The position numbers were made by a program, and so were the translations under genes. A model generated the notes under the pieces. It made no database searches. It was not told the origin of the DNA and worked only from the letters and a program-made list of their open reading frames with translations. This document shows, piece after piece, positions 22,801 through 33,838 of a stretch of 64,000 nucleotides of DNA; the stretch's first letter is position 1, and each line of letters opens with the position of its first letter. This DNA comes from Phaeodactylum tricornutum CCAP 1055/1 (lineage: Eukaryota > Bacillariophyta > Bacillariophyceae > Surirellales > Neidiaceae). The stretch covers positions 806,001-870,000 of the forward strand of contig NC_011672.1 in NCBI RefSeq assembly GCF_000150955.2, in the 5' to 3' direction.

Positions 22801-22847
22801 AGCAGTATTACAAATGTGCAGCAACTGGAGGATGATCTTGCCTGCAT
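19814..22847 (-). CDS. XRN-type 5'-3' exoribonuclease with plastid-like presequence
   Basis: Two exons on the - strand, 22847-21690 and 21622-19814, with a 67-base phase-0 intron (GTAAGC donor, TTTACAG acceptor); 988 residues. The nuclease core is complete: MGIKGFRSWFES at the classical XRN N-terminus, VLVDMNQLLH, LAMDGPPSAAKLATQRRRRY, ITPGTDFM, STVPGEGEVKLLEWI, ILGGDSDLVLEGL, ILNGNDYLPKL. The second exon has a long acidic stretch and then YMYGLFWNLQTYQDGVCSDY, which matches the XRN region after the acidic linker. XRN enzymes degrade 5'-monophosphate RNA. Odd point: 51 residues precede the canonical XRN start, with a hydrophobic segment and VQAFSIYSR, which looks like a bipartite plastid signal. 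Initiation at residue 52 (22694) would give an ordinary cytosolic or nuclear form. Confidence 0.87.
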
Positions 22848-23579
22848 CCTCAAGTCCGATATCACCTTTAGTCCTCTTGAAAACCACTGAACGCGTTGCT
22901 TTGATTTGCACGGTCTCTGACACTATCACGCCAAAACGGACTAAAAAACTATTTTCGTTTGTCGTCTATTGACCGAGGGAATTTCCAAAGCCCTCACGCT
23001 CGCCTGAAAGCTGAGGGTCGATCAATAGTATCCAAACTATGAAGCTGTGTTGTTGATTCTCGTTTCCACGTGACGAAGCGTGCTTCTCAAACCCGATGAT
23101 GGACAGAGTAATGCCAATCCGCAAAAAGATGAAATTCGTGTCGACTTCCATTACTTGATGTGTGCATGTCGTGATTCAAAGGTTCTACGGGTTGCGGACA
23201 TGCAGTATTTACGGACTGTTAACCTAGTCCAGTACTTAGGGTTGCATATTTGATTTTGCGACCGGAGTTAGAGTTAGCTTTGATTGCTTGTCGTTTTTGA
23301 TGTCCAAAATGTATCTTCTATGTGTCGTACCGCATATCTGGTTGTTAAATGTATCTTGAATCAATTCTTGCTCCTGAAATTAGACTCTCTTATCTGTCTC
23401 CCATCATCGCGACAACCCGAAAATGAGGAGAAGAGTAGCAGTCGCCTGAAGATGGCGACAAACAATCGAGACAATGAGCAGTTGCACACGTGCGGGCTTT
23501 CCGATAAAGCGGACAGTCATTTCATCAATTACAAGCTTGATTTGACACAAGTGAGCACTCTCCGTTTGACTCAACGAGT
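22848..23579. other. Divergent promoter region between XRN and VPS36
   Basis: 732 bases between genes that start in opposite directions. AT-rich, no convincing gene. Confidence 0.5.
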
Positions 23580-24833
23580 ATGAATGAAACATATTCGCCT
23601 TTTGAGTGCTTACCAGTGGCTGACTTGACTTCGGCTGGTCTACTACAGAAGCAGGATGATATTGAAGTCGAGCTTATTGCCCGAGAAAACGATTGCGAAT
23701 TGCGTAGTGGAGTGGACGATCCCATGGTAGCAATAGGTGCCAACGGACAAGCGGTATCCACACATGGGAAGGCTTGGGTGGATCGAAAGATGGGCTTGAC
23801 TGTCACTATCACAACCCACCGGATCGTCCTCATGCAGCAAACGTCGGACAAACGAGTCAACGCTCGTTATATCCACCTTTCTCACGTTCTAGCCGCTGTG
23901 ACTGAAAACCAACTTTTTAAGAGTCCTAAAATAATATTGGACTCCTACAGCGGGGAGTTTCTTCTCGTGTTCAAAGGCAAAGAGGCCAATAAAGATCGAG
24001 ATGCCGTGCTCTACCACATACAAAAGGCGCTTTCACGTCAAGATTGGGAGACAGCCGACCGGGCAGCGCAACACCGAAAGGCTGTAGCAAATTTGACTTC
24101 CCGCAAGGTAGGCGTCGACGCGGTTCTCGCCAAGCACAAAACTCGGCACGCTCAAGCGGCTCGTCTCACGGACTCCGCTTTCGATGGAGACGCCGAAACG
24201 TTGCTACGGGAAGCCCATGAACTCGTCGCTGTCATTCACAAATACGTGGCAACGCTCGATAAGCAAAAAGAAGTTTCCTCACAAGACGAACAGGATGCAA
24301 CCCGTTTGGCAGATTTGCTGCAAAACATGGGAATGACGTCGGCCCTGTCCAAAGCGAACTTTCTAGGCTCGGAAGATGCATACTATACGCAATTGGCCCG
24401 ACAGCTGGCCGACTTTTTAGAACCCCATTTACACAAGGCTGGTGGTATACTAACACTGACGGATGTGTACTGCTTGTTTAATCGTGCGCGTGGCACAAAC
24501 CTGATTTCGCCCGAAGACTTGACCAAGGCAGCGTCTCAGATGGACGCATTGTCCATCGGGATGTCTCGACGGGTTTTTCCAAGTGGACTAATTGTTATTC
24601 AGGATGACTCCTTTGACGATCACGCTATGGCAGAGAAACTGCAAGCTTTGGCTTTGGACGCCCCACAGGGTTTGACGGAAACGGAAGCCTCACGACAGTG
24701 TCAAATCTCAGCCTTGCTGGCTCACGAAGAACTACTGGCGGCTGAACGCATGGGCATTTTGGTGCGGGACGAAACATTGGAGTCGACGCGATTCTTTCCT
24801 AACCGATTTGAAGCTTGGGCAGACATACAATAG
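23580..24833 (+). CDS. VPS36: Vps36, ESCRT-II subunit
   Basis: Single exon, 417 residues. ESCRT-II with Vps22 and Vps25 sorts ubiquitinated cargo into multivesicular endosomes. Residues about 25-155 form the GLUE (PH-like) domain: ENDCELRSG, GKAWVDRKMGLTVTITTHRIVLM, then the helix AVLYHIQKALSRQDWE. From about 215 the EAP30 winged-helix region follows, with DATRLADLLQNMGM, YYTQLARQLADFLEP, GGILTLTDVYCLFNRARGT-type helices and the C-terminal winged helix ending RFFPNRFEAW. The length fits the family. The domain order and motifs make the identity secure. It converges with the channel gene, 86 bases away. Confidence 0.92.
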   Translation: MNETYSPFECLPVADLTSAGLLQKQDDIEVELIARENDCELRSGVDDPMVAIGANGQAVSTHGKAWVDRKMGLTVTITTHRIVLMQQTSDKRVNARYIHLSHVLAAVTENQLFKSPKIILDSYSGEFLLVFKGKEANKDRDAVLYHIQKALSRQDWETADRAAQHRKAVANLTSRKVGVDAVLAKHKTRHAQAARLTDSAFDGDAETLLREAHELVAVIHKYVATLDKQKEVSSQDEQDATRLADLLQNMGMTSALSKANFLGSEDAYYTQLARQLADFLEPHLHKAGGILTLTDVYCLFNRARGTNLISPEDLTKAASQMDALSIGMSRRVFPSGLIVIQDDSFDDHAMAEKLQALALDAPQGLTETEASRQCQISALLAHEELLAAERMGILVRDETLESTRFFPNRFEAWADIQ

Positions 24834-24919
24834 TCTTTCCGAAAAAGTTAAGCCGTACAGCAATAGAGCCAACTGATTTTGATTTCTTTGAAAAAAATTA
24901 GGATTTACGGTGAAGCCCC

Positions 24920-27900
24920 TTACTTTCCTTCGGGACCCTCCTCGGCTCTCTCCTCTTCTTCATCATCGTCACCTCCCATACCCAAGACGGCTCCAAAGCT
25001 GTCAAAAAGTGAACCAATCGGAATTGCGTATAGCCCGATTCCGATGACGCACAGAAAGAGACAGACCATCCTACCAGGCCATGTAAAGTCCACCACACCC
25101 CATTCCCCACCGAGAAAGACGGCTGTATAGTACAACGCATTCGGCATATCTGTAAAGGCCTTTTGCGTACACAAGCCGGGATAGATTTGGTTGCAAGCTG
25201 CTGTACTGCCAAAATCGTAGCACCCTGGTTGGTTTGGATCTGGCGTCGATAACGGAATCGAAGCGTCGCATACGCGCCAATTCGGGTTGTTCTCTTCAAA
25301 GATAAAGAACAGCGCTCCACACCCGACCCATATAATCAACGCCATTAAACCTGTGGCTTTGAGTACATCCTTTGAAGCTCGAAAGACGTTATCGAGCTTG
25401 CTAAACGCCGTGATGAAGTCCTCTAATTGCAGGATACGGAAAATACGAAACAGACGGAATATTTTGGCTGAGTCGCCGCCGGCATTCAGTCGGCCAGTCG
25501 CAATTAAAGCTTCTTGCACAAACCAAGGAGCTGTAGAGAGCAAATCAACAATACCAAAGAATGTTGTTGCATAAATGAAGGTACTGTAGAGGGCTTCACG
25601 ATTCTTAGGTGCGCAGAAGAGTCGCAAAATATACTCGGAAGCAAAAATCATGACAGAAAAAGCTTCAAAAACATCGAAGAAGTTGCCAGCCTGGTTGCCG
25701 ACAGCCTTGTCGATACGTGGGATGCTTTCTACCAGGACAGCAAGCACGTTTGAAATAATGACGGCAAAAATAAACACTCGCGATGCGTAGGAAACTCGGG
25801 TCCACTGCGTGTGGCTACCGGAGATTTTGGTCCCATTCAAGAACTTGTTCACTGCATGTTGCCATTCGTCAACTTTTGGACCGAGAGGTGAAGGAGGAGG
25901 ATCTACTCCTTCGAGAGTGCGATAGTGAATTTCGTACCAATCATCTCCTGCCCGGCCACCAGGAGAAATAGGATCCTCGCCACGCTGAACTTTATTCTTA
26001 CTCTGTACGATTTGAACAAACCCACTTGCGATCAAACCACTGGGGATCGAAACAACCCCTACTGCAGCTATGACCATGAAAAAATTGACGAATCGTGCCG
26101 GCCAGGAGTATGTAATGATGGGATCTGCAAAAAATGCTCGAATGTGAGTGTAAGTGGAAAGCAGATGACCAAGGAACAACGAATTTGCTTACAATCACCG
26201 GTCAAATGAATACCAGTGTACACCATACTGTCGAAAAAGTTCTGGAAACGGTCCACCATCGAGCAGTTCTCATCGCAACCGTATAGCGGCACGTTGTCAA
26301 TGCTGTTCCATCCATCCTTATGCTCGCAAAGAAAGAGGAGGGCTGCAAACAAAATCCAGAGAGTAATGGCAGCAAAAAATGCCACCCTCAATGAGTTAAA
26401 TTTTAGCCGAATCACGTCGTCAATTAAAGTAATGCTCGGGACATATTTATCCAGCTTGATTAATCGTAGGATACGAAGCATTCTTAGGTACTCGTCGTAG
26501 TCATTCACAATCGAATTCGGCAAAGCAAATGCGACGTAAAAAGGGATAATCGCTAACAGATCAATGATCGAGTAGAAACTGATCAGAAATCGGAGACGAC
26601 TCTGAACTACACCACAGCCCTTGGCAAAGTCAGGATCAGCCCCAGCACCTATTAGCCGAATGAGGTATTCGGCGGTAAATATGATCACTGCGCCCCATTC
26701 CACTTCACTGAAGGTGTTCTCTTGCCCTTCCAGAGTCTGCCACACACCGACCGCTACAGCCAAGAAAATAAGAACATAGATCATTTTTTCAAAATACTGC
26801 GCCGCTGTAGACCCGTTTCCATTGACAAAATTGTAGGCAGCTTGTTCCACGGAAATTCCAAGGTTTTCCGTACTTCTTGTAGAATGGTCTTGAAACTCCA
26901 GCTCTTCCGTATTGTCTTCATTTTCCTGTTCGACGACTTCTTCAAACCCAGCCCCCAACACACCAATCGGAATACCAAATACTCTGTCATTCAAGGAATG
27001 GGTTGTGTTAGAAATGGAATACAACGTGACATGATCGGAAATGGCCGTACGACAAAGCTTACCCTGTCGCGAACAGACCAAGAACGCCCGTGGCCACTTT
27101 GCCAGCCATTGAATACTGGCTCAAGGGTGATTCGCCGGCCAGATTAAGCAAGGTGATCCACATGGCATTTGGTACAGTGTTGTAATTGGACGCCATTTCT
27201 TCGTCGGGATTGTCGCGTTCGGTGAAGTACAAAAACGCCCCAAAGAATACCCAGAAAAGTATAGCAGTGAACGCAGTGACGGCCAACACGTCCTTGTTGC
27301 GTGCCAGTACGTCGTCAAAGCTGGTGAAGGCGTGCGTGTATCGTTCAAAACGTAAAATACGTAGCAATCGGAGACCCTTGACGACGTTACTCCAGGTTGA
27401 AGACGAGTCGGAGTACGGGGTAATAATCTTTCCAGTGAAGATAACTTCGAACCAAAAGGGTAGAAAACTCAGAATATCTACAAGTGCGAGGAACGTCATC
27501 ATGTATGCAAATCGGCCACCGGGGTGGTTGTATTTAGGATCTTCCTTGGCTGCATAAACACGCATTGCAAATTCTAATGTGAAGACGGTAACAGAAATGA
27601 GCTCAAAACTATCCAAAAGGATGTGCGTCTTGGACGACAGCGTCGAAATTGTATCCAGCATAAAGGACAAGGCGGTCAACACAATGAGTGAATTGATGAA
27701 GCGATCGAGAGCCGCCGCTCCAGGAATTGTTTGGGCGTGTAATAGATTGTACCACCATCCTCGAGGAGTGGCGTTCGGAGATTGGTGTCCGCTCGTCATT
27801 CCTCCTTCTTCGACAATTTCTGATGGTTCGTCAGAAGTGTCCCGGCGTTTCTCAATTACATCTTCAAAGCCGTTTCCTATTATGCCTGCGGGCAAAGCGA

Positions 27901-28918
27901 AAACCGCGACCGCCACCACCGCCGTCAAAGTGCCAATCACTTGACCGGCCGAAGAATGCTGATCAATAAGCGGGAATTCACCAAAAAGATTTAACAGAGC
28001 GTAGTAGCTCGCCATAGGAATGGAATTGAATAGGTTGTAACACGGTTCGGGGTATTCTTCGGTCGCTGGACATCCCGCCGCGGTGCAATTCGTCACACCC
28101 CAATCGTCGATAACACATAGATTCGTATCGAGGTCGCCAGGGCAGTATTCCGGTGCCGCGCCACAATATATCATGTCATTACTTCGGCGTTCTACTAGGT
28201 AGTAGAGACTGCTAACCGTCATCCACGTCGTAAAGCCGACAAAAAGGGCGGTTCCAAGAATAGCTTTTTGGGCGGCAAAGACGTCATCCACCATGGTCAA
28301 GGCTGTATCGTAGCGTCCTTCGACTCGCATCATCCGGAAGAGCCGAAACATTCGCAAAAAACTGGACGCAGCTAAATCCGTATGGCGCAAAAAGATATCG
28401 ACGTAAAACGGCACCGTCGAGGCGAGGTCCACCATGCTGAAGAAAGTCGGCACGTAACGGAGACGACCAGCAAGGCCGGTATAGCGAGCATCTTCCAAAT
28501 CGGCCGTGTAAAGACGCAGCACATACTCTACGGAAAAGACCAATACGGTACCAATCTCTAGTACACTGGTCGAGCCCAACTGCAGCCATTCCAAACCATT
28601 GTCGCGATAATTGCCGAACCAGAGTGCGTCGCAGAGATTTCCGCACAAGCCGTGTTTGCGAGAGGCCCAAGGAGCGTCGTTGTAGTCCTCCACAAACAGG
28701 GAAGCGAGAATGAAACTCGCGACGTTGAGGAGAATTAGCGCGAAGATGAAGCGTTCGTACCAGCGACCTGCCGGAGTTTTGGCTTCTAAAAATAGGTAGA
28801 GACGCTCACGGGATGTCGGGGCAGCTTCTCCCTCCTCCGTCTCGCTTTCGTGACGCAGCAGAGGCGTGAATTCGGTAGACACGGTGGGAGGCATTTCTAG
28901 GTCGTTCACGAAGGGCAT
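24920..28918 (-). CDS. Four-domain (24-TM) voltage-gated cation channel
   Basis: Three exons on the - strand: 28918-27063, 26983-26193, 26124-24920, with introns of 79 bases (phase 2) and 68 bases (phase 1); 1283 residues. Both joins restore conserved S6 or pore sequence (FATG|VFGIPIG; TGD|YPIIT). Each of four repeats has S1-S6 with an Arg-rich S4 (for example FLRMFRLFRMMR and LRMLRILRLIK). Pore loops read LFGEFPLID (about residue 313), LAGESPLSQ (about 595), LTGDYPIIT (about 881), LGGEWGVVD (about 1222), so the ring at the filter is Glu/Glu/Asp/Glu. S6 helices carry an xxxPxGxxxxGF pattern (ALPAGIIGNGF, GIPIGVLGAGF, SIPSGLIASGF), as in Kv-like channels, not the usual Nav/Cav S6. C-terminus acidic. 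Inference: plasma-membrane or vacuolar voltage-gated cation conductance, selectivity unknown. Confidence 0.87.
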
Positions 28919-29801
28919 TGCCTGTCCAAGTCGGAAATTTCCGGAGTACGCCTGGGGTCTACCGTCCTTTGGTTGGAGGGTGCACAATGCGAGCTTCTAG
29001 CACTGGAAACTGGGGAATGCTATCCAATAGCAAAGGAGGAAATCGAAATAGTAGCAGGAGGAATCCGTTTGTAACGCATGAACAGAGCTCCTTCTATCGG
29101 GCAATAAGTTGAAGGGAGATAGTAACGACAAGTGTTAAACGCTACGGGCCGGAGAGCGGGCTACTATGGTACGTCTGTGAACGATGATTCCGTATCTTTT
29201 CAACTTTTATTTGCACTCCGATACATTGTATTTCGAATCGAATCGCACATGTACAAACGGAATCTATATTTTGATCAGAATCTTCCGTCAACGACTACGT
29301 CTCAAAACTATTACAATCAAAAAACCCAATGATCCGGGACCGGTCATAATCACTGAGACATATTCCTACATATTGACAGAAGGGATCATAAGGTTCAAAT
29401 CGCTAATCGTAGAGCTATGTTCTTGAATGACAAAATACAGCAACACCGTAAACAAGCTATCAGTAATGTAATTTCAGTCTCACACATCGTTGCTGACTGT
29501 CGATACAAACGACATAATAGTGTCCACGACCAACAACAGCGTCGCGGCCTTTCTTTGTTGATGTATCCGTAAGTCACTGTCAAACCAAACTCCCTGCCCA
29601 CACCACTTTAAACTGACTGTGATCATGGTTTTTTGTGTGTAAAAAACGAGTGCGACCGACCTAAGCGTATCGACAGCACATGGAAACAGACATCAAAACC
29701 TATTACAGAGCCCGTGGCCGATGCGGGTATGTCGCGATTCTTTGGTACAAAAGCAACTTACTCCGAGGCACTGATCATTGAGTGAGCTTTGTGAATGACT
29801 T
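28919..29801. other. Spacer upstream of the channel gene
   Basis: 883 bases between the channel start (-) and the end of the ankyrin gene (-). Contains the channel promoter; AT-rich around 29170-29450. No gene recognised. Confidence 0.5.
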
Positions 29802-31433
29802 TCATAGGCTTCTTTGGACGGAGCTACCGCTGCCGTGCAGTCGATCCTGAATGCATCGAGCTTGTTGGACGGCGAGTTGTTGCTTTTCAAGAATCCGATC
29901 AACGGCATCCAGTTGGGATGGGGAAAGGTGAAGAGCCATACCATGTGGCGTCAGCAGAAGCATCGACACATCCAAGCACAACGCATCCATTACGGCGTCA
30001 ATCTCGGAATCTTGATGCGTAGTGTGCCACCGTTCGCGCAGCAGTTGGTTTACTGATTTGGAAAGAGCCGTTTCGTTGGACATTGGAAGCACGTCAGGGG
30101 GAATGTCTTCCAGGGTACCTTCGACAACGACCGCCCGTGTACCATCGGCTAGTTGTGTCAGGTTGACCGAGGCGGCTTCGTCGGTTTCAATTGAGCTCGA
30201 ACGCGGCGACGCGCCAGCGACACAAACATCCTTTGTAACCTGACTTTTCGCGGTCCGTCGTTTTGATCTAGGTTTGCGTGCAGCCGGAAGCGTGTTTTTT
30301 CTTCTGCACTCGTCCAGGGAAAGCTCGGCGGCCAAATTATTAGCTTTTCTAGTTAGGGACGCTTCCACCCATTCCAAGCACACTTGAATGCTGGCACGTT
30401 TCATTATCAGATCCGTCAGTCCTTGATCCGAACCTTCGTGCTCGCGGCTCCGAACTATCCCGTCGAGTCGCTTCAGCACCGCTCTTGCTATGCATACGTC
30501 CTCAAATGTTGCGAGTGATTCCCAGTCCTTCATACCGTCCCCATGCAATAAGAATTGCACAACGTCTTCCCGACCATGTCCACACGCCAAGGAGAGTGCC
30601 GAATCGTGGGACGCGTTGCGCACTTGCAATATTTTTTGGAGGCAGGGATCGACGGCTGGTTCCGTGTCCTCCGAGGCAAGGTAAACCCATTCTTGTAGAA
30701 ACGTTACATGTCCCGATACCGACGCCATCATGAGAGGCGTGTCACCGTGCGCATTGGTCTGACTTCCCAGGTAGCGAACGCAGTCCATGCGTCGCGCCCA
30801 CATCTTTGTGTCAACAAAAGTCCGTGCTGCATCCTGTGTTGACGTGCACAGTAAAAGACGGGCCAGCATGTCGAGTACCGGTACACAGCCTGCCAGTGCT
30901 GCGTGGTGTGCGGGAAAGTTTCCACCGTGTTCTTCCGGAGACGCGTCGCACGGGCTTCCGAGTAGAGACAGCACAACTGGATCATCACGAGCACTATTGC
31001 TAACCGCTTCCCAACGATCCACAATCCATCGCACGACCTCTGCCTGTCCTAGGTCGCAGGCAAGTGTCAATGCGTTGACTCGTGCCCTTTCCAGGGGCAG
31101 CCTTGGGGGATCGTCTTTGTAGCCAGCGTCAAGATCGTCGAGGATGGGGCTTAAGGTGGAGCTTACCGTTTCAAAAGCTGCTGACGAGGGCAAACCTTTG
31201 ATCGACGAGAAAAGCTTGTCCCAAGCATCCATTCCCACTTTCTCGCCCAAAAGCCTTTCATGCGAGCAATGAAGCGGACGATGGCTGTGCACGCACGGTA
31301 CAGGAATGGGTCGTAAACCGTCATGGACGTCGTCCGTGCTCGGTGACGAGAGTGAAAGAAGCACCAACTGCGGTTGATTGCCAGACTCACATACAATCTG
31401 TTCGATGCCATCCCGAACGGGGCCTGGCCGCAT
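29802..31433 (-). CDS. Ankyrin-repeat protein
   Basis: Single exon, 543 residues from the ATG at 31433; a start at 31232 (MDAWDKLF) is also possible because the first 67 residues are weakly structured. Ankyrin-type repeats are visible at about residues 115-320: VNALTLACDLGQAEVVRWIV, GNFPAHHAALAGCVPVLDML, GDTPLMMASVSGHVTFLQEW, DSALSLACGHGREDVVQFLL. A basic Lys/Arg-rich stretch follows near 390-410 (RKPRSKRRTAKS). The C-terminal 120 residues are helical and unlike anything I know. Likely a protein-binding scaffold; no enzyme motif is present. It is divergent from the glycosyltransferase gene at 31946. Confidence 0.75.
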   Translation of the reverse strand: MRPGPVRDGIEQIVCESGNQPQLVLLSLSSPSTDDVHDGLRPIPVPCVHSHRPLHCSHERLLGEKVGMDAWDKLFSSIKGLPSSAAFETVSSTLSPILDDLDAGYKDDPPRLPLERARVNALTLACDLGQAEVVRWIVDRWEAVSNSARDDPVVLSLLGSPCDASPEEHGGNFPAHHAALAGCVPVLDMLARLLLCTSTQDAARTFVDTKMWARRMDCVRYLGSQTNAHGDTPLMMASVSGHVTFLQEWVYLASEDTEPAVDPCLQKILQVRNASHDSALSLACGHGREDVVQFLLHGDGMKDWESLATFEDVCIARAVLKRLDGIVRSREHEGSDQGLTDLIMKRASIQVCLEWVEASLTRKANNLAAELSLDECRRKNTLPAARKPRSKRRTAKSQVTKDVCVAGASPRSSSIETDEAASVNLTQLADGTRAVVVEGTLEDIPPDVLPMSNETALSKSVNQLLRERWHTTHQDSEIDAVMDALCLDVSMLLLTPHGMALHLSPSQLDAVDRILEKQQLAVQQARCIQDRLHGSGSSVQRSL

Positions 31434-31945
31434 CTATACGATATGATTGATTTTAGCGTTCTCCTGATCGATAAGAAAGAAATAGTTTACCCAGTGTCCG
31501 TGTCCATCAGGCTCCCTTGGAATCAACCCATCTTATCACTATTGATTTTTCTAGCTGAAAAGGTATAATATGCTTTCTTTTTCTTTCGGAAAATCAAAGT
31601 AACATTCCCAAGAACATATCCTATCGGGATTCAATTTGACAGCTCACATCTAAGCCTCCCGAAGTCGAACTCGGTCAATCCGTGAATGGAACCGCGCCAA
31701 CGTACCTAAGTGTATTGGCGCCGTGTTTCCAAATATCGTATCAATATGCATGAAACGAATATTGTCTCTTTCGAAATCGAAAACTCGTGCCGATAAGAGT
31801 GTGCCAATGCTCACTCGTTTCCCGCCCCCGGGGGAGGCTTTTTGTAAGTCGTCCCTTGTGTGAAACAATTGGCCAGCGAGGTTCTTCTCGACCTGCTGCG
31901 TGCCCACCTATTTGGTAAAACCAAAAAAACATTGTTTTTGTACAG
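31434..31945. other. Divergent promoter region
   Basis: 512 bases between the ankyrin gene (-) and the glycosyltransferase gene (+). The bases just before the ATG at 31946 (ttgtttttgtacag) look like a splice acceptor, so a leader intron is possible. Confidence 0.45.
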
Positions 31946-33154
31946 ATGATTTTGTCCATTCGTCTCGTCTTGCGGTGTTGGTGGATAGGGGCGATCGGAC
32001 TCCTCGCCATCAACCTCTATACATTCAACAGCCGAAATCTTTCCCAGGCTCTCCCGCCGAAACGTCTCGGTTCAGAAGTTGTTTCCCAAGAGATCCCTGT
32101 ACACGGCGTTGGCGCCAGCCTCGAAACTAGCTTGCGGAACGGCAACGGTAGCGACTACGACCAGTATAATTTCAAGATCCACACCCTGTCGAGTCCTTCG
32201 TGTTCTCCTCTGGAAGAGAAAGATGTCGACTTTACCTTGGTCACGCAGCTCTCCCCCAGCCGACTAGCGATCATGGAACAACACTGCGAGCGCTGGGGAA
32301 ATCATCCCATTTCTCTCGCAATCGGAACTACGGAGGATATCGAGAACATTGAAAAGACCCTGTCGGAGTTTGGTTGCCAAAAAAATTTGGTCACGGTGAG
32401 CTTTGTGAGCGACTTCAATTCCGAAGGAGAATACCCCGTGAACCGACTCCGCAATCTTGCCATGTCTCGGGTCCAGACGAGCCACGCTTTCGTCATTGAC
32501 GCTGACTTTGTTTTGTCGACAAATCTCTACCAGATGCTCCGTCTACATCGGGCTATGCTTGCTACGGACCACTTGCATACTTTGGTGGTACCAGCCTTTG
32601 AACTCCAAGCGGTTTGCAATGAGCAAAACGAAAATTGCACAGCCAAGCATTTGGCAATGCTTCCGGACACGAAGAATGAGCTGGTGAAGCAGTACTGGAC
32701 GGCAAAAGACCATGTCGGCCCCAATCCCAGTGTGACGCAGTTTAGAGAACAAGCTGCTTTTCATGCGCACGCCAGTACGCGCTACGAAGACTGGATGACA
32801 CAACCTGCAGAAAAGCTCCTCCCCATCGAGTGCGTGACTTCGGATAGCTACGAGCCCTACCTCGTTGTCCGTCCTTGTCAATTCCTCGCACCCTTTCAAG
32901 AGGCATTCGTTGGCTACGGTCAAAACAAACTGACCTGGTTCCAGCAAGTCCGACGTATGGGGTACAAGTTCTTTCAGATTGGTGAAGGCTTTGTCATTCA
33001 TTTTCCCCACGCCCGGTCGGTAGCGTCCGTCCAGTTCAGGCAGAATGGCAAAAAGAACCCTTTTGGAGTGGGAGTGAAAGAAACTGCTTCCGCTTTCAAG
33101 CAATGGATGAAAGAACATATTCCAGACTCAACTCAAATTCCGTATTGTTCTTAG
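31946..33154 (+). CDS. GT49-like (LARGE/B4GAT1-type) glycosyltransferase, type II membrane protein
   Basis: Single exon, 402 residues. A signal anchor at about residues 8-26 (RCWWIGAIGLLAINLYTF) places the catalytic part in the Golgi lumen. Family marks: FTLVTQLSPSRLAIM at the domain start, the EYPVNRLRNLAM block, the metal-binding DADF in HAFVIDADFVLS near residue 180, and the C-terminal PYLVVRPCQFLAPFQEAF, GYGQNKLTWFQQVRRMGYKF and FVIHFPHAR segments. Animal relatives add glucuronic acid in glycan assembly; the donor and acceptor in a diatom are unknown. All key blocks are present, so the enzyme is probably active. Confidence 0.82.
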   Translation: MILSIRLVLRCWWIGAIGLLAINLYTFNSRNLSQALPPKRLGSEVVSQEIPVHGVGASLETSLRNGNGSDYDQYNFKIHTLSSPSCSPLEEKDVDFTLVTQLSPSRLAIMEQHCERWGNHPISLAIGTTEDIENIEKTLSEFGCQKNLVTVSFVSDFNSEGEYPVNRLRNLAMSRVQTSHAFVIDADFVLSTNLYQMLRLHRAMLATDHLHTLVVPAFELQAVCNEQNENCTAKHLAMLPDTKNELVKQYWTAKDHVGPNPSVTQFREQAAFHAHASTRYEDWMTQPAEKLLPIECVTSDSYEPYLVVRPCQFLAPFQEAFVGYGQNKLTWFQQVRRMGYKFFQIGEGFVIHFPHARSVASVQFRQNGKKNPFGVGVKETASAFKQWMKEHIPDSTQIPYCS

Positions 33155-33838
33155 GGCATTTTTCCGCGTCCGAATCAAATCTAAATCCTTCATGACGAAT
33201 CAGCTTTTAATGTTGATCAGCTTCATCAAATGTAGATAAACATCACCATCGTTTCTTAGACAACGACGAAAAATGTAGATAAATATCGTCATCGTTTGTT
33301 TAGACAACGACGAACTATCCGAACGAAACAGAAGCGCAGCACTTGTCTACTATCTAGTCGAAGGTGTTCGCACTGGACGACAAGCAATGCAATGCATGCA
33401 AGACAATTATATCGTGAGGACGGCCACTCTGTGTAGGACTTGTGTGAAAGTAGACTGACAGTGAGTTCGGCAACCAAATTGGACCCCAAAAATTGAAGTG
33501 GTAGCATTGCAGTGCCAGGGCAGCAACGCAAAGCAAATTTGTTTGAATTTTTTTGAATGGATCCGCATTATCATTACCCTTTTATGGACAGACGCTATTC
33601 ACTTGAGAAACGCTTCGATGCTGATTGATGGTCCCACGACGATTGTGTTCGGCTGCTATGGAAAGGAAGATCACAATAGAACTGTGTTTGCCCTAAGTTA
33701 TGTACATTTACTGTCGATCAAAGAAGTACATTGGCTGCAAGGTTCCCGAGATGAAGCCAAAATATACGTTCTCGAACGAAAGAGTAGCTAAGCACATGCA
33801 CTGATATCTACTCGAAGGCGCCCTGTTTGCATGAAGCA
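33155..33838. other. Spacer between convergent genes
   Basis: 684 bases between the ends of the glycosyltransferase (+) and the helical-repeat gene (-). It includes a two-copy direct repeat at 33228-33312. An open frame at 33498-33791 has no recognisable content. Confidence 0.5.
33228..33312. repeat. Two-copy tandem repeat of about 42 bases
   Basis: Copy 1 at 33228-33268 and copy 2 at 33271-33312 share aaatgtagataaa, then at/ac-c-atcgttt and tagacaacgacg at the end, with about five differences. The pair lies in the 3' region of the glycosyltransferase gene. A local slip duplication is the simplest reading. Confidence 0.8.
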
